From NCBI GenBank assembly GCA_021831685.1, contig JAKBMG010000092.1, positions 14,771 to 78,770 of the forward strand: a stretch of DNA of 64,000 nucleotides, given 5' to 3'. This stretch comes from Bacteroidota bacterium (lineage in GTDB: Bacteria > Bacteroidota > Ignavibacteria > Ignavibacteriales > Ignavibacteriaceae). Below, piece after piece: positions 1 to 12,664 of this stretch. Both the position numbers and the translations under genes were made by a program. A model generated the notes under the pieces. It was not told the DNA's origin and did not search any database. It worked only from the letters and a program-made list of their open reading frames with translations. How positions within the stretch are numbered: the stretch's first letter is position 1; every line of letters starts with the position of its first letter.

Positions 1-162
1 AATTATCGTACACTAAGGAACAGAGGAATTACAATTCGTAAGACGGCTGATATAATTATCGCTACATTTTGCATCGAAAATAAGTTCACTCTTTTGCATA
101 GCGATAAAGATTTCGATCAAATCGAAAAACACCTGGGACTTATGGTAATTAAGAAAAATTAA
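1..162 (+). CDS. PIN-domain (VapC-like) toxin, C-terminal part, truncated by window edge
   Basis: Frame 1 reads NYRTLRNRGITIRKTADIIIATFCIENKFTLLHSDKDFDQIEKHLGLMVIKKN*; 'TADIIIATFCIEN..LLHSDKDFD' is the typical PIN C-terminal motif. Not in the ORF track because it is cut by the window start. Confidence 0.75.
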   Translation, partial: NYRTLRNRGITIRKTADIIIATFCIENKFTLLHSDKDFDQIEKHLGLMVIKKN

Positions 163-166
163 CTCT

Positions 167-1969
167 CTAAATTTCTTCCCCTTGATGTTTCGCCCATGAA
201 GACAAATACTTATTAAAAATATTAGACTTTGAAATAAAACCGCAATACTTCCCTTTATCTGTTACAACCAAGTTCCAAACATCGTGTTCTTCAAACATTT
301 CAAGGACAAGATTTATGTCTGCATTAATATCTATTGAATGGAAATCAGAGTTCATTATTTCGAATGCCAATATAACATCGTAAACATCCGTGTTAAGCAT
401 AATTTCTCTGATATTATCTAAGGTAATTATACCAACTATTATATTATTTTTATCAACCACCGGGAATAAATTTCTTCTAGCGTGAATTATTTCATCCACA
501 ATTTTTCTTAAGGTAGTATTTGGCTGAAGTGCAACGAAATCATTTTCTATCAAATCACTGACTTTTATTTGTTGAATAAAGTATTTTTCCTTTTCGGATC
601 TAAATTTAATTCCCTTCTGAAATAGCGGAGTAGAATAAATAGAATTTGGATGGAAATGCCTTGATATAAAAAATGATAATGCCGTAACTATCATCAATGG
701 AACAGCTAAAATATACCCACCGGTGACTTCTGCTATTAAGAATATTCCGGTTAGCGGGGCATGAAGAGTACCGGCTAATACGCCTGCCATTCCTACAACA
801 ATAAAATTTGCATAGTTAAGATCGGCAATTCCTAAATAGCTCAATAACTTGGCAAGAAAAAATCCGGTAAAAGCTCCAATAAATAATGACGGAGCAATTA
901 TCCCTCCATTACCTCCGGAACTGATTGTAAAAGAAGTGGCAATAACTTTAGTTACTATTATCAATAAAGCGATAATTATCAGTAGAAGGTTCTTATCAAA
1001 GATAGTCATCAAAAAACTATAAGGAATAATCTTATCAAAATTCCCGGCTAATAAATTCATTACTGTAATATAACCTTCGCCATAAAGCGAAGGAAACAAA
1101 AATATTAACAAACAAAGAAGCAGCCCGCCTATTACGGCTTTTGAATACTGCTTTTTAATTTTCTCAAAATAATTTTCAATTAAAAAAGTAGCCTTAATAT
1201 TATAAAGTGATATTATCCCGGAGAGGATTCCGAGAATTATATAAAATGGTATTGCATTTAAAACCCAACCTTGGGTAACCAGAAAAAATAACTGACCGCT
1301 ATACAAAAATTTTGAAACAACTGCAGCCGATGCTGATGCTATGAGAAGAGGAATAAAGGAGGGAATTGAAAACTCAGGAAGTAAAACTTCGATTGCGAAA
1401 ATTACACCCCCAACCGGACTATTGAATATTGCCGAAATACCTGCAGCAGACCCACAGGCTAATAGTAAAGTCCTTGTCTTATAATTAAATTTTAATTCTT
1501 TTGCTATATTCGAGCCAAACGCTGCACCGGTAACCACAATTGGAGCCTCCAACCCCGCAGAACCCCCTAAACCCACGGAAATTCCGCTTGTAATAAAATG
1601 CGATATCATATCAACTTTAGGTATATCGGAAGATTTTCTCAATATTATATAGATAACATTGGATATACCTTTACTAATTTTTCCATTGAAGAAAGCATTT
1701 ACTACTAAAACAGATAAGACAATTCCTAAAAGCGGTGTAAAGGGAAGTAAAAATGCAATCCCCCATTTGTCAAAATAAATTTTCGGCTCAACTTCGAGAA
1801 AGTGTACAAAATTCTTTAGTAGTGCAGATGCTAAGCCTGACAAAATTCCAACTACAAGGCTTGCTAAAATTATGAAAGTTCTTAATTCGACCTTAGAAGA
1901 GATGAGATGGATTATTCGTCTTATGTATATTCTTGAATTGATTCTTAGGAACTTGAATATATGTCTCAT
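167..1969 (-). CDS. ClC-family chloride channel/antiporter with C-terminal CBS domains
   Basis: Motifs GSAGLEAPIV, GIFNSPVGGVIFAIE-like, GGNGGIIAPSLFIGA; C-terminal CBS pair. Confidence 0.92.
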   Translation of the reverse strand: MRHIFKFLRINSRIYIRRIIHLISSKVELRTFIILASLVVGILSGLASALLKNFVHFLEVEPKIYFDKWGIAFLLPFTPLLGIVLSVLVVNAFFNGKISKGISNVIYIILRKSSDIPKVDMISHFITSGISVGLGGSAGLEAPIVVTGAAFGSNIAKELKFNYKTRTLLLACGSAAGISAIFNSPVGGVIFAIEVLLPEFSIPSFIPLLIASASAAVVSKFLYSGQLFFLVTQGWVLNAIPFYIILGILSGIISLYNIKATFLIENYFEKIKKQYSKAVIGGLLLCLLIFLFPSLYGEGYITVMNLLAGNFDKIIPYSFLMTIFDKNLLLIIIALLIIVTKVIATSFTISSGGNGGIIAPSLFIGAFTGFFLAKLLSYLGIADLNYANFIVVGMAGVLAGTLHAPLTGIFLIAEVTGGYILAVPLMIVTALSFFISRHFHPNSIYSTPLFQKGIKFRSEKEKYFIQQIKVSDLIENDFVALQPNTTLRKIVDEIIHARRNLFPVVDKNNIIVGIITLDNIREIMLNTDVYDVILAFEIMNSDFHSIDINADINLVLEMFEEHDVWNLVVTDKGKYCGFISKSNIFNKYLSSWAKHQGEEI

Positions 1970-2167
1970 TTACTTATTGGAATATTTAGGAAAACTTGAT
2001 AAGAATAAATAATTCTGACACAAATATAAATAAAAAGAGCCTATCGAAGGTTAATATATTTTGTTTTGAATCACTTTTAAGACAGGCATATTACTAAGAG
2101 AAATATCTTGAACAGAAAATATTGATGAAATAAAAATTACTAAGTCACCTTTCTCAAGATTTCCCTT

Positions 2168-2199
2168 TGGAGTAATGGAATGTTGGAATAATGGAAAGA
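2168..2199 (+). repeat. 8-bp periodic array (TGGAGTAA/TGGAATGT/TGGAATAA/TGGAAAGA)
   Basis: Direct reading; 4 units in exact 8-bp register. Confidence 0.6.
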
Positions 2200-2224
2200 A
2201 TTAGTCTATTCCATAAAAAATTAA

Positions 2225-3682
2225 TTATGCAATTGCTTCCTCAGAAAGGACCTCAGTTAGAGCTTTATGAACAGCCGCGGCACATTTCCTACCCTCTGAA
2301 ATTGCCCAAACGATTAGTGATTGTCCGCGTCGCATATCACCGCAAGAAAATACTTTCCCCAATGAAGTCGAGTGAGCATTTTCATCATTGCCGAAAACAG
2401 CTTTTACATTTCCGCGAGCGTCAAGTTCAAGTCCGCTTTCCTTTAATTCATTTATCATCCCTTCGTGCACGGGATGGACAAATCCGGCGGCGATCAAAAC
2501 TAAGTCGGCAGCAATTTCAAACTCTGTCCCCGGAACATCATTTAATTTCCCATTTTCAAATCTAACTTCATTGCATAATAACGCTTTTACTTCACCATTT
2601 TCATTACCGATAAAATTTTTCGTATTAATACTAAATTTTCTATCCGCACCTTCTTCATGACTTGAAGAAGTTCGAAACATCAACGGCCAGTATGGCCAGG
2701 GTGTGCTTTCAGCTCTTTCTACGGGAGGCATCGGAAGTACTTCTATTTGAGTTACGGATTTTGCACCTTGTCTGTTTGATGTGCCTACACAATCTGAACC
2801 CGTGTCGCCTCCGCCAATAATTACTACATTTTTATCGGTAGCGACGATCTGGTTTTCAATTTCATCTCCTGCATCCACTTTATTTTGAAGCGGTAAGAAT
2901 TCCATTGCAAAATAAATTCCTTTCAACTCCCTTCCCGGAATATTTATATCCCGCGGTTTTTCAGAACCGCCAGCCAAAATAACAGCATCAAACTTTTCGA
3001 CTAATTGTTTAGCTGAGACATCAACTCCGACATTAACTTTTGTTTTAAAGATGACGCCTTCAGCCATCATTTGATCCAATCGTCGGTCTATGATCCATTT
3101 TTCCAATTTAAAATCGGGAATACCATAACGGAGCAATCCTCCGATTCTATCATTTTTTTCAAAAACAGTCACAGAATGACCAGCTCTTGCCAATTGTTGG
3201 GCTGCGGCTAATCCTGCCGGTCCTGATCCAACTACAGCAATATTTTTCCCGGATAACTCTTTTGGCCGTTGAGGTTTTATCCAACCTTCCTTAAACCCGC
3301 GATCAATTATTGTTCTTTCAATGTGTTTTATTGAAACTGCCGGCTCATTTATTCCTAGCGTACAAGCTGTTTCGCACGGAGCAGGACAAAGCCTGCTCGT
3401 AAACTCAGGGAAATTATTTGTCGAATGAAGATTTTCAAGAGCTTCTTTCCAGTGCCCTTTATAAACCAAATCATTCCACTCGGGAATAAAATTCTCAACC
3501 GGGCAGCCAGTTTCGCCGTGACAAAAAGGAATCCCGCAATCCATACAACGCGCTGCTTGAACTTTAGCTGTTTCTTCTTTAAATGGATGTTCAAATTCCT
3601 TAAAAGTCCTTAATCTTTCTGCAATAGGATCCTTTTTCGGCACCTCCCTTTGATATTCCTTAAAACCTGTCGGTTTACCCAT
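2225..3682 (-). CDS. gltD: Glutamate synthase (NADPH) small subunit
   Basis: N-terminal Cys clusters ([25 protein letters not shown]), two dinucleotide-binding motifs ([27 protein letters not shown]). Confidence 0.96.
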   Translation of the reverse strand: MGKPTGFKEYQREVPKKDPIAERLRTFKEFEHPFKEETAKVQAARCMDCGIPFCHGETGCPVENFIPEWNDLVYKGHWKEALENLHSTNNFPEFTSRLCPAPCETACTLGINEPAVSIKHIERTIIDRGFKEGWIKPQRPKELSGKNIAVVGSGPAGLAAAQQLARAGHSVTVFEKNDRIGGLLRYGIPDFKLEKWIIDRRLDQMMAEGVIFKTKVNVGVDVSAKQLVEKFDAVILAGGSEKPRDINIPGRELKGIYFAMEFLPLQNKVDAGDEIENQIVATDKNVVIIGGGDTGSDCVGTSNRQGAKSVTQIEVLPMPPVERAESTPWPYWPLMFRTSSSHEEGADRKFSINTKNFIGNENGEVKALLCNEVRFENGKLNDVPGTEFEIAADLVLIAAGFVHPVHEGMINELKESGLELDARGNVKAVFGNDENAHSTSLGKVFSCGDMRRGQSLIVWAISEGRKCAAAVHKALTEVLSEEAIA

Positions 3683-6600
3683 TTACAACCTCCTTTAATT
3701 CATGCTGGATCAGAGACAATTTCTTCTCTTCTTCTTTAATCCTCGCAAGTGCTTTCTTGTATTCTTCAGGAATTACCTTCCAGAAATTTTCCACTTCAGT
3801 ATCCCAGTTATCAATTATAAATTCCGCACGTTTAGAACCCGTGTACTCAAAATGTCTTCTTACCAAATTAAAGACCTCATCAATATCATCTTCATTTACC
3901 AGATATTCTAACTCTACAAGAGAATGATTTAAATACTTATCGAAATCATGCTTTTGATTCCAAATATAGGCTATACCTCCAGACATACCGGCAGCAAAGT
4001 TTCTTCCGGTTCGACCAAGAATTATGACTCTTCCGCCCGTCATATATTCGCAGCAATGATCTCCCACTCCTTCAATTACAGCATTAGCCCCGGAATTTCT
4101 GACGGCAAATCTTTCTCCTGCAACGCCGTTTATAAAGACTTCACCGCTTGTAGCACCGTACAAACAAGTATTTCCGATTATAATATTTTCTCCAGGATCA
4201 AACGTAGCATTCGGATGAGTTTTAACTATTAACCTTCCTCCTGATAATCCTTTACCCGTGTAATCGTTAGATTCTCCGGTAAGATGTAATTCAATTCCCT
4301 GAGCGAGAAAAGTTCCGAAGCTTTGCCCAGCAGTTCCGGTCATAAAGATTTTTATAGTAGCGTCCGGTAAACCTTGTGCACCGTAACGTTTAGCGATTTC
4401 ACCTGAAAGCAAGGTGCCGACAGTTCGGTTAATATTTCTAACAGGCATTTCAATTTTTACCGGAATTGCATTTTCAAGTGCTGGTTGAGCTTGCTTGATA
4501 AGTTCGTGATCTATTTGTTCTTCAATCTTATGATCCTGAGCGCGTGTCCTATAAAAATCAGTATTATACAACGGAGTCGGTTTGAACAACGGTTTACTCA
4601 TATCGACGCCACGGGCTTTCCAATGATTGTTTAATCTCTTCGGAATAATCTTCTCAGTTTGTCCGATCATTTCATTAAAATTTCTAAAGCCTAACTGTGA
4701 CATTATCTCGCGGACTTCTTCAGCAATATAAAACATAAAGTTTATCACGTACTCCGGTTTCCCGGTAAACTTTTTTCTAAGTTCTGGATCTTGGGTAGCA
4801 ACTCCAACGGGACAAGTGTTTAGATGGCACTTACGCATCATAATACAACCTTGGGTCACCAACGGTGCGGTAGAAAATCCAAACTCTTCGGCGCCGAGTA
4901 AAGCAGCAACAACAACATCTTTACCCGTTTTTAACTGCCCGTCAGTAGCAAGATAAACACGATCGCGTAGTCCGTTAAGAACTAATGTTTGATGAGTTTC
5001 GCTTAAGCCTAATTCCCAGGGAGTGCCGGCATATTGAATTGAAGTAATAGGGCTTGCGCCTGTTCCGCCGTCATGCCCGCTTATTAAAATATGATCTGCA
5101 TGAGCTTTAGCTACACCAGCAGCAATAGTACCGACTCCTACTTCGGAAACTAATTTTACACTAATACGCGCTTTTGGATTGATATTCTTCAAATCAAAAA
5201 TCAATTGTTTTAAGTCTTCAATCGAATAAATATCGTGATGAGGAGGAGGGCTGATCAAAGTAACACCAGGCATACTATGTCTAATCTTTGCAATGATTTT
5301 ATCGACTTTGAACCCAGGTAGTTGACCGCCTTCGCCGGGTTTTGCGCCTTGAGCCATTTTAATTTGAAGCTCATCTGCGTTAACCAAATAATGAGCTGTA
5401 ACGCCAAACCTTCCGGAGGCAATTTGTTTAATAGCAGATCTCATGCTGTCGCCATTTGGAAGCGGAATAAATCTTTCCTCAGCTTCCCCACCTTCACCGG
5501 TATTAGATTTGCCGCCAATGCGATTCATACCGATAGCAAGTGATGTGTGGGCTTCCCATGAAATAGAACCAAAGCTCATAGCCCCAGTAGAAAATCTTTT
5601 TACAATTTCAGCGGCAGGTTCAACTTCGTTAAGAGGGATCTGTTCACCGCTAGTATCAAACTCAAACAAACTTCTCAGCGTTACCCGTTTTTTATTTTGA
5701 TTATTAATCAATTCCGTATATTCTTTAAAGGTTTTATAATCGCTATTCCGTGTGCCAAGCTGAAGCTTGGAGATAGTAAGCGGGTTCCACAAATGATGTT
5801 CGCCTTCTCGTCTATATTGATATAGACCACCGGATTCAAGCGTATTTGAATCTGACAAAGGATTAAAAGCATTTTTATGTCGCAGAGTCGTTTCCTCTTC
5901 AAGCATTTCAAGGCTAAGCCCTTCAATCCGTGTTGCTGTACCCGTGAAATAGTTATTAACTATTTCAGTATCAAGCCCTATGGCTTCGAAAATTTGTGCG
6001 CCGCAATAGGATTGCAAAGTGCTAATACCCATTTTACTAAAGATTTTGAATAATCCTTTGCTTACGGCTTTAACAAAGTTTTTCTTTGCCGTTTTATAAT
6101 CAACCGGTATAAAACCGTTCTTGCAAAGGTCAGACAAAGTTTCATAAGCTAAATAAGGGTTAATAGCATTAGCGCCGTAACCGCATAATAATGCAAAGTG
6201 AGATACTTCTCTTGGCTCACCGCTTTCAATTATTAAACCAGTTTTCGTTCTTAACCCAGCTCTTATTAAAAATTGATGAACCCCGGATACCGCTAAGAGA
6301 CTTGGTATTGCAGCGTGTCTTTCATCGATTCCCTTATCTGATAAAATTATGAGTGACACTCCAGATTTCACGGCTTCGACAGCTTCGTTGCATATTTTAT
6401 CAAGTCTTTCACGCATATCGTGGCGTATATCAGGATCGAATAAAAGAGAAATTGTTATTGCCTTGTAATGTCCGCGAGTAATGTGTCTAATTTTTTCAAG
6501 CTGTGAATTTGAAAGAAGCGGATGTTCAAGCTCAAGACGATGCGCATGTTTTGGAGTTTCATCCAAGAGATTTTGCTCCGGTCCGATATAAGTTGTAAGC

Positions 6601-8273
6601 TCCATTACTAATTCTTCTCTAATCGAGTCAATTGGAGGATTAGTTACCTGAGCAAACATTTGTTTAAAATATCTAAATAAAACCTGTGGACGATCGGATA
6701 ATACAGCGAGTGCGGCATCGGTACCCATCGAACCAATAGCTTCTTCACCGTTTGAAGCCATAGGTGGGATTACTATTGATAAATCTTCTTTGGTATATCC
6801 AAATATTTTTTGTCGACTAATTAAAGTTTCCGGATTAGCATTTGATATTTGATTAGGTGTTGGCAAGTGATTCATCTTCAACATATTTTCGGTTATCCAT
6901 TGCCTATAAGGTTTGCGCTTTACAATTTCACTTTTAACTTCTTCATCGTCTAAAATTTTACCTTGGTTAAGATCAAGCAGGAACATTCTTCCGGGCTGAA
7001 GTTTACCTTTTGACAAAACATTCTCAGGATCGATTTCTAAAGTTCCGGCTTCGGAAGTTAGAATTACCAGATTGTCTTTTGTAATAGTGTATCGTGCAGG
7101 GCGAAGACCGTTTCTATCAAGCGTAGCACCTATAACGGTTCCATCAGTAAATACAACTGCCGCCGGTCCATCCCATGGTTCCATCATAGTTGCATGGAAT
7201 TCATAAAATGCTTTTCTGTCCGGATCCATCAAATCGTTTTTTGACCAGGCTTCAGGGATCATCATCATCATAGCGTGAGGAAGACTTCGTCCGCTCATTA
7301 CTAAAAGTTCAAGCACCGTATCAAAAGTAGCTGAGTCGCTTTGGCCATCCATAATAATAGGAAGCATCCTTTTTAAATCTCTTCCGTAGTAAGGAGATTC
7401 CATAACTGCTTCACGGGCTTTCATCCAATTTTTATTCCCCTGAAGCGTATTTATTTCACCATTATGCGCAATCATTCTGAATGGATGCGCAAGATCCCAA
7501 GTCGGGAAAGTATTTGTAGAAAAGCGCATATGAATCATAGCCATTGCTGATTTCATATCTTCGGAAAGAAGATCTTTATAGAATGATTTCATTTGGGGAG
7601 CAAGTAGCATTCCTTTATAAATCAAGACTTTACTTGAGAAGGAGGGAACATAATATTTGCTTCTATCGCATTTTATTTCTGTTCTAATCCTATGGTCAAT
7701 AATTCTTCTTATTAAATAAAGTTTTCGTTCAAACTCATTTTGCGTTTTAATTCGTTTATCAGCGCCGATAAAGCAATGACGAATAAAAGGTTGAGTCGAA
7801 CGCGCGCCTTCTCCGGGTACACTTGGATCGACAGGAACATCGCGCCAGCCAAGGAATTGCTGATCTTCATCAATAACAATTTTTTCAACTATATTTTCTA
7901 CAGATTTTCTTAAAATCGGATTTTGAGGAAGGAACATTACACCAACGCCGTATCTTCCTTCTTTCGGCAGGGTAATATTATTCTCTGAAGCAACCCGTCT
8001 CATAAACTCATCCGGCATTTGGATTAATATTCCAGCTCCGTCGCCGGTAAATGGATCGGCGCCAACCGCACCGCGATGTTCAAGGTTGTTTAATACTTCA
8101 ATTCCTTTTTCAATTATTTGGCGAGACTTCTTTCCCCTAATATCAGCCACGAACCCCATACCACATGCATCGTGTTCATAGCGAGGCTCATACATCCCTT
8201 GCTTTAAGGGAGTAGAAATATTTGCCGAGAGATTTATCTGCTCGTTAATAAAATTGTTTTCTTCCATTTCCAA
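3675..8273 (-). CDS. gltB: Glutamate synthase large subunit
   Basis: [14 protein letters not shown] amidotransferase N-terminus, FMN/3Fe-4S central region ([19 protein letters not shown]), GXGXG C-terminal domain; overlaps gltD by 8 nt. Confidence 0.97.
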   Translation of the reverse strand: MEMEENNFINEQINLSANISTPLKQGMYEPRYEHDACGMGFVADIRGKKSRQIIEKGIEVLNNLEHRGAVGADPFTGDGAGILIQMPDEFMRRVASENNITLPKEGRYGVGVMFLPQNPILRKSVENIVEKIVIDEDQQFLGWRDVPVDPSVPGEGARSTQPFIRHCFIGADKRIKTQNEFERKLYLIRRIIDHRIRTEIKCDRSKYYVPSFSSKVLIYKGMLLAPQMKSFYKDLLSEDMKSAMAMIHMRFSTNTFPTWDLAHPFRMIAHNGEINTLQGNKNWMKAREAVMESPYYGRDLKRMLPIIMDGQSDSATFDTVLELLVMSGRSLPHAMMMMIPEAWSKNDLMDPDRKAFYEFHATMMEPWDGPAAVVFTDGTVIGATLDRNGLRPARYTITKDNLVILTSEAGTLEIDPENVLSKGKLQPGRMFLLDLNQGKILDDEEVKSEIVKRKPYRQWITENMLKMNHLPTPNQISNANPETLISRQKIFGYTKEDLSIVIPPMASNGEEAIGSMGTDAALAVLSDRPQVLFRYFKQMFAQVTNPPIDSIREELVMELTTYIGPEQNLLDETPKHAHRLELEHPLLSNSQLEKIRHITRGHYKAITISLLFDPDIRHDMRERLDKICNEAVEAVKSGVSLIILSDKGIDERHAAIPSLLAVSGVHQFLIRAGLRTKTGLIIESGEPREVSHFALLCGYGANAINPYLAYETLSDLCKNGFIPVDYKTAKKNFVKAVSKGLFKIFSKMGISTLQSYCGAQIFEAIGLDTEIVNNYFTGTATRIEGLSLEMLEEETTLRHKNAFNPLSDSNTLESGGLYQYRREGEHHLWNPLTISKLQLGTRNSDYKTFKEYTELINNQNKKRVTLRSLFEFDTSGEQIPLNEVEPAAEIVKRFSTGAMSFGSISWEAHTSLAIGMNRIGGKSNTGEGGEAEERFIPLPNGDSMRSAIKQIASGRFGVTAHYLVNADELQIKMAQGAKPGEGGQLPGFKVDKIIAKIRHSMPGVTLISPPPHHDIYSIEDLKQLIFDLKNINPKARISVKLVSEVGVGTIAAGVAKAHADHILISGHDGGTGASPITSIQYAGTPWELGLSETHQTLVLNGLRDRVYLATDGQLKTGKDVVVAALLGAEEFGFSTAPLVTQGCIMMRKCHLNTCPVGVATQDPELRKKFTGKPEYVINFMFYIAEEVREIMSQLGFRNFNEMIGQTEKIIPKRLNNHWKARGVDMSKPLFKPTPLYNTDFYRTRAQDHKIEEQIDHELIKQAQPALENAIPVKIEMPVRNINRTVGTLLSGEIAKRYGAQGLPDATIKIFMTGTAGQSFGTFLAQGIELHLTGESNDYTGKGLSGGRLIVKTHPNATFDPGENIIIGNTCLYGATSGEVFINGVAGERFAVRNSGANAVIEGVGDHCCEYMTGGRVIILGRTGRNFAAGMSGGIAYIWNQKHDFDKYLNHSLVELEYLVNEDDIDEVFNLVRRHFEYTGSKRAEFIIDNWDTEVENFWKVIPEEYKKALARIKEEEKKLSLIQHELKEVVNG

Positions 8274-8333
8274 CCATCTCCTATTAAGGATTATTTGAGT
8301 TTTTCAAACAAGAATAAAAATACGATTCTCACA

Positions 8334-9095
8334 CTAGATTAAAGTAATATCATTTAAAAAAGGTAATTTATTCCTTACATCGCTCACCATTTTACGGGAA
8401 ATATTACAGATTAATATTTCCTCATTTATTGAAGAAATAATTTCAGAACCCATGGGATCAATGACAGCGCTATAACCAGGATAAAATAACTTTGGATCAT
8501 TTCCTACTCGATTAACACCGGCAACAAAACATTGATTTTCAATCGCTCTTGCTTTCAACAAAGTTTTCCAATGTTCAATTCTTGTGTCAGGCCAGTTGGC
8601 ACTAATTACGATTAAATCAACCTTCTCTTTTCCGTACAAACGATATAGTTCAGGGAAACGCAAGTCATAACAAATTGACAGTCCAACCTTCCAATCATCG
8701 ATTTCAGTAACAACAGCATCTTTACCTTTATTATAATGCTTATCTTCAGATGAAAGAGAAAAAGGATGAATTTTTCTATAAGTTTTTAGAATATTTCCAT
8801 CCCTTCCGATATGTAATAATGTATTGAAAAAATTCTTATTCTCTAGTTCAATAATTCCGGCAAGTATGTGTATGTTAAACTTTCGAGCTATCTTAGAAAA
8901 ATATTGAAAACTCTCTCCGCTTAATTGCTCCGAAAACTTTTCTGCATGCATTGTAAAACCGGTTAAAGACATTTCGGGAAAAATCAATAGATCAATCCCA
9001 GCTTTAACAAAATCCTTTAAAAGAGAGGCAATTTTTATTTGATTCTCTACTTTATTTTCCCAGACCGGGCAATATTGAACTAATCCTATTTCCAT
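8334..9095 (-). CDS. Carbon-nitrogen hydrolase (nitrilase/omega-amidase-like)
   Basis: FPEMSLTGF, KIHPFS, ICYDLRFPELYR catalytic E-K-C motifs. Confidence 0.9.
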   Translation of the reverse strand: MEIGLVQYCPVWENKVENQIKIASLLKDFVKAGIDLLIFPEMSLTGFTMHAEKFSEQLSGESFQYFSKIARKFNIHILAGIIELENKNFFNTLLHIGRDGNILKTYRKIHPFSLSSEDKHYNKGKDAVVTEIDDWKVGLSICYDLRFPELYRLYGKEKVDLIVISANWPDTRIEHWKTLLKARAIENQCFVAGVNRVGNDPKLFYPGYSAVIDPMGSEIISSINEEILICNISRKMVSDVRNKLPFLNDITLI

Positions 9096-9110
9096 TTTAA
9101 TAATAATTTT

Positions 9111-10700
9111 TCATGCAGTAAGTTTTGCTTTTGAAGATTGGAATTTAAACAATTTATAATTGATGCTATCCCGTAAAGCCTGAAAACTTGCTTCAATAAT
9201 ATCCTCCGAAACTCCGACCGTACTCCAAGTTTCATTACCGTCACTAGACTCAATTATAACTCTTACCTTTGCAGCCGTGCCCTCCTTTTCATTTAGCACA
9301 CGAACTTTATAATCAACTAATTTTATCAAAGCGATATCGGGATAAAACCTTAATAATGCTTTACGAAGTGCGTTATCAAGCGCGTTAACCGGGCCATCGC
9401 CGTCTGCTGCAGTATGTTCTATCTCACCGTCCACTTTAATTTTTAGAACTGCTTCGGCTTTTGAGATTCCCAATTTATCATAGAAAACATTTACTTTGGA
9501 ATCAAGCACATCGAAGAAAGGAAGAAATTCATTTAATTCAGACCGGAGCAATAGTTCAAAGGATGCTTCTGCGCCGTCAAACTGGAATCCATTGTACTCC
9601 AAATCTTTTATATAGTTAACCAACCTTTTACTAAGCTCTTTCTTATCGGACAAATCGATTCCAAGCTCTTTTGCTTTGTAATAAATATTACTTTGGCCTG
9701 ATAGATCAGACACTAAAACGCGCTGGCTATTACCGACTACTTTTGGATCGATGTGTTCATACATTCTGCTATCTTTCAAAACAGCGCTCACATGAATGCC
9801 GCCTTTATGGGCAAATGCAGATTTTCCTACATAAGCAATCCTGGAATTAGGAGTAAGGTTCATCAATTCAAATACAAAATTTGAAAGTGAAGTAAGATGT
9901 TCAAGATTAATATTTTGTTTAGTCGTCTTTTTTAATTTCAATATTAGGTTAGGTATAATGCTGCACAAATTTGCATTACCGCATCTTTCGCCAACGCCAT
10001 TAATCGTGCCTTGGACCTGAACTGCGCCAGCTTCAATCGCTGCAATAGAATTTGCAACTGCAAGCTCGGAGTCGTTGTGTGTATGGATTCCGATCGGTGA
10101 ATGAATATGATTTTTCAATTTGAGAACAATATCGTAAACTTCATGAGGCAAAGTACCGCCATTGGTGTCGCATAGTACAATAACATCGGCACCGGCAGCT
10201 TCTGCGGATTTTAGCATCTTCAAAGAAAATTCATAGTCATCTTTGTAGCCGTCAAAAAAATGTTCTGCATCGTAGATAACTCTTTTACCATGCTTTTTAA
10301 GGAACTCTACAGATTTGAAAATCAGCTCAGCATTTTCTTCAGTTGAAATACCGAGTCCTTTTTCAGAATGAAGCTTCCACGTTTTACCGAAAATAGTAAC
10401 AACAGAAGTTTCGGTTTGAAGAATTGCTTGTAAATTTTGATCTTCCTCAATTTTGTTCAGTGAGCGAGCTGTCGATCCGAAGGCACAAATTTCTGCTTTA
10501 TGAAAATTTGATCTTTTAACTTTTTCGAAAAATTCTTCATCGCGCGGATTGCTACCGGGCCAGCCGCCTTCTATAATATCAATGCCGAAATCATCTAATC
10601 TATGAGCTATTAATAATTTATCCTGAACCGACAAATTTATCCCTTCACCTTGCGTACCGTCGCGAAGAGTGGTATCAAACACTTCAATTTGGTTGTTCAT
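9111..10700 (-). CDS. cimA: (R)-citramalate synthase (alternative: related LeuA-like acyltransferase)
   Basis: DTTLRDGTQGEGI, GGWPGSNPRDEEFF, HTHNDSELAVANS; CimA-type 'EGINLSVQDK' N-terminus. Confidence 0.88.
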   Translation of the reverse strand: MNNQIEVFDTTLRDGTQGEGINLSVQDKLLIAHRLDDFGIDIIEGGWPGSNPRDEEFFEKVKRSNFHKAEICAFGSTARSLNKIEEDQNLQAILQTETSVVTIFGKTWKLHSEKGLGISTEENAELIFKSVEFLKKHGKRVIYDAEHFFDGYKDDYEFSLKMLKSAEAAGADVIVLCDTNGGTLPHEVYDIVLKLKNHIHSPIGIHTHNDSELAVANSIAAIEAGAVQVQGTINGVGERCGNANLCSIIPNLILKLKKTTKQNINLEHLTSLSNFVFELMNLTPNSRIAYVGKSAFAHKGGIHVSAVLKDSRMYEHIDPKVVGNSQRVLVSDLSGQSNIYYKAKELGIDLSDKKELSKRLVNYIKDLEYNGFQFDGAEASFELLLRSELNEFLPFFDVLDSKVNVFYDKLGISKAEAVLKIKVDGEIEHTAADGDGPVNALDNALRKALLRFYPDIALIKLVDYKVRVLNEKEGTAAKVRVIIESSDGNETWSTVGVSEDIIEASFQALRDSINYKLFKFQSSKAKLTA

Positions 10701-10738
10701 AATTTCACCGTTAATCTTTTACTTTGAAATAAATTTAC

Positions 10739-11299
10739 TTACGCTAACATTCCAGACTGTCTTGCATATTTGAATATATCACCTGCTTCAATTATCGGGA
10801 GAATATCTCCGAGTGATCTTAAGGAGAATATTTCACCGGTCGAAATATTTTTCAAGGAATTCATTTCGACATTTAATTCGAGTTCATCTCCTGTCTTAAT
10901 TTTTTCATTCAACTTGATCGGTGTTTCATACGGAAGCAAAAATCCTCCGTCTACACAATTGCGATAAAAAATTCTTGCATAAGATTCTGCAATAATTGCC
11001 TTAACCCCGGCTACTTGAAGCGCAAAAGGAGCATGCTCGCGCGATGAACCACATCCAAAATTTGCCCCGCTGATAAGGATATTAAATTCAGAAGTATAGT
11101 TTTCACCGGTGATAAATGGTATTCCGCCATTAGGCAAGCCAGATTGCGAAATCGGAACGCTTGACAAAGCAAAATGCCCGTATTTTTTCTTTTCTTCCGG
11201 ATCGCTTAAGCTGTAGACCAAATGTTCAGCCGGAATAATTTGATCGGTGTCTACATTATTTCCAAGGACAAACGCATAGCCTTTAACTATTTTTTCCAT
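10739..11299 (-). CDS. leuD: 3-isopropylmalate dehydratase small subunit
   Basis: NVDTDQIIPAEHL, GANFGCGSSREHAPFAL. Confidence 0.95.
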   Translation of the reverse strand: MEKIVKGYAFVLGNNVDTDQIIPAEHLVYSLSDPEEKKKYGHFALSSVPISQSGLPNGGIPFITGENYTSEFNILISGANFGCGSSREHAPFALQVAGVKAIIAESYARIFYRNCVDGGFLLPYETPIKLNEKIKTGDELELNVEMNSLKNISTGEIFSLRSLGDILPIIEAGDIFKYARQSGMLA

Positions 11300-11358
11300 T
11301 AAAATTTCTCCGTTAAGTTTTTTTAATATATTTCTTCTATATATAAGCTCATAAGAGA

Positions 11359-12654
11359 TTACAAAAAATCTCTCGGGTCTGTAATTACACCGGTCAATGC
11401 TGAGGCTGCTACAGTCAAAGGAGAAGCTAAATAAACAGCGGATTTTTTACTTCCCATTCTTCCCGGAAAATTTCTGTTTGTAGTAGAAATAATTGTTTCT
11501 CCGTCAACAGCGCGTCCAATTGTATCCATCGGTCCACCTAAACATGCAGCACATGAAGATTGAGCAACAACACAACCGGCATTTTCAAAAATTTGTTTTA
11601 ATGAAACACCGCTAATTGTTTCTTCTTCGAATTGTTGAGCAATCAAGGTACTTGCAGGAACAATAAAGGTCGGAACCGCAATTTTATTTCCAAAAAGAAT
11701 TTTTGCGGCTGCAACAAAGTCGCTCAACTTTCCACCAGTGCAGGAGCCGATATATGATTTTGTTAATTTTGTACCTTTCACATTTCTAACGATATCATAA
11801 TTATCCGGGCTATGCGGCTTGGCTACGGAAGGTTCCATCTTACTAGCGTCAAAGCGGTATTTAGCTTTATAATTTGCATCCTGATCGCTATGGAAAATCT
11901 CATAAGGTTTTTTGGTTCTTTGTTTCACATAGGCTTCAGTTACGGCATCTGCAGCAATAATACCGTTCATAGCACCGGCTTCAATAGCCATATTTGTTAA
12001 GGTCATTCTTTCATCCATTGATAAAGAAAAGACAGCATCTCCGTCGAATTCTAATGCGCGATAAGTTCCACCGTCAGTCGTAATTTCACCTAATACTTTT
12101 AGAATTAAATCCTTTGCCGTTAAATACGGCGGCAACTCGCCATCAAAAGTAAACTTCAGAGACTCGGGAATTTTTTCCCAAATTTTTCCGGTTCCAAGGA
12201 TAAAAGCCGCATCGGTATTTCCAACACCGGTAGAAAACATTCCGAAGGCACCGGAAGTGCAAGTGTGAGAGTCAGTGCCGAACAAGACAGTACCTGGTAA
12301 GTCATAACCTTCTTCAGCAAGAGCGATATGACAAACACCTTTATACCTATCAGTTCCGACATCATAATAATTTTGAATTCCAAATTCATTTGCAAACTCG
12401 CGAAGGATTTCGACATTTCTATTAGCTTGCGGATTTTTTGTAAAGATATAATGATCCGGAAAAATAACAAGTTTATCTTTATCCCAAATTTTTGCTTGTC
12501 CGCCAAATTCACGTTTCCAGATGTCAATAGTCGGTGGTCCGCAAACATCGTGAGTCATTAAAACGTCAACGTCAAGCCAAACATTTACTCCGGGTTCAAC
12601 ATTCTTTTTGCCGGCAGCTTTTGCTAGAATTTTTTCTGTTATAGTCATTGCCAT
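11359..12654 (-). CDS. leuC: 3-isopropylmalate dehydratase large subunit
   Basis: GTDSHTCTSGAFG, SYIGSCTGGKLSD, CAACLGGPMDTIGRA aconitase-family 4Fe-4S motifs. Confidence 0.94.
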   Translation of the reverse strand: MAMTITEKILAKAAGKKNVEPGVNVWLDVDVLMTHDVCGPPTIDIWKREFGGQAKIWDKDKLVIFPDHYIFTKNPQANRNVEILREFANEFGIQNYYDVGTDRYKGVCHIALAEEGYDLPGTVLFGTDSHTCTSGAFGMFSTGVGNTDAAFILGTGKIWEKIPESLKFTFDGELPPYLTAKDLILKVLGEITTDGGTYRALEFDGDAVFSLSMDERMTLTNMAIEAGAMNGIIAADAVTEAYVKQRTKKPYEIFHSDQDANYKAKYRFDASKMEPSVAKPHSPDNYDIVRNVKGTKLTKSYIGSCTGGKLSDFVAAAKILFGNKIAVPTFIVPASTLIAQQFEEETISGVSLKQIFENAGCVVAQSSCAACLGGPMDTIGRAVDGETIISTTNRNFPGRMGSKKSAVYLASPLTVAASALTGVITDPRDFL

Positions 12655-12664
12655 AAAATAGTCC

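Noticed and set aside
1970-2190. Possible fluoride or other riboswitch upstream of the ClC gene
   Set aside because: No fluoride-aptamer consensus found by eye.
2191-2660. Plus-strand ORFs 2191..2565 and 2388..2660
   Set aside because: Lie antisense to gltD, with no family motifs; mirror ORFs of a conserved gene. The same reasoning was applied to other antisense ORFs in the track (e.g. 3702..3911, 5322..5700, 13625..13903, 23201..23500, 35474..35827).
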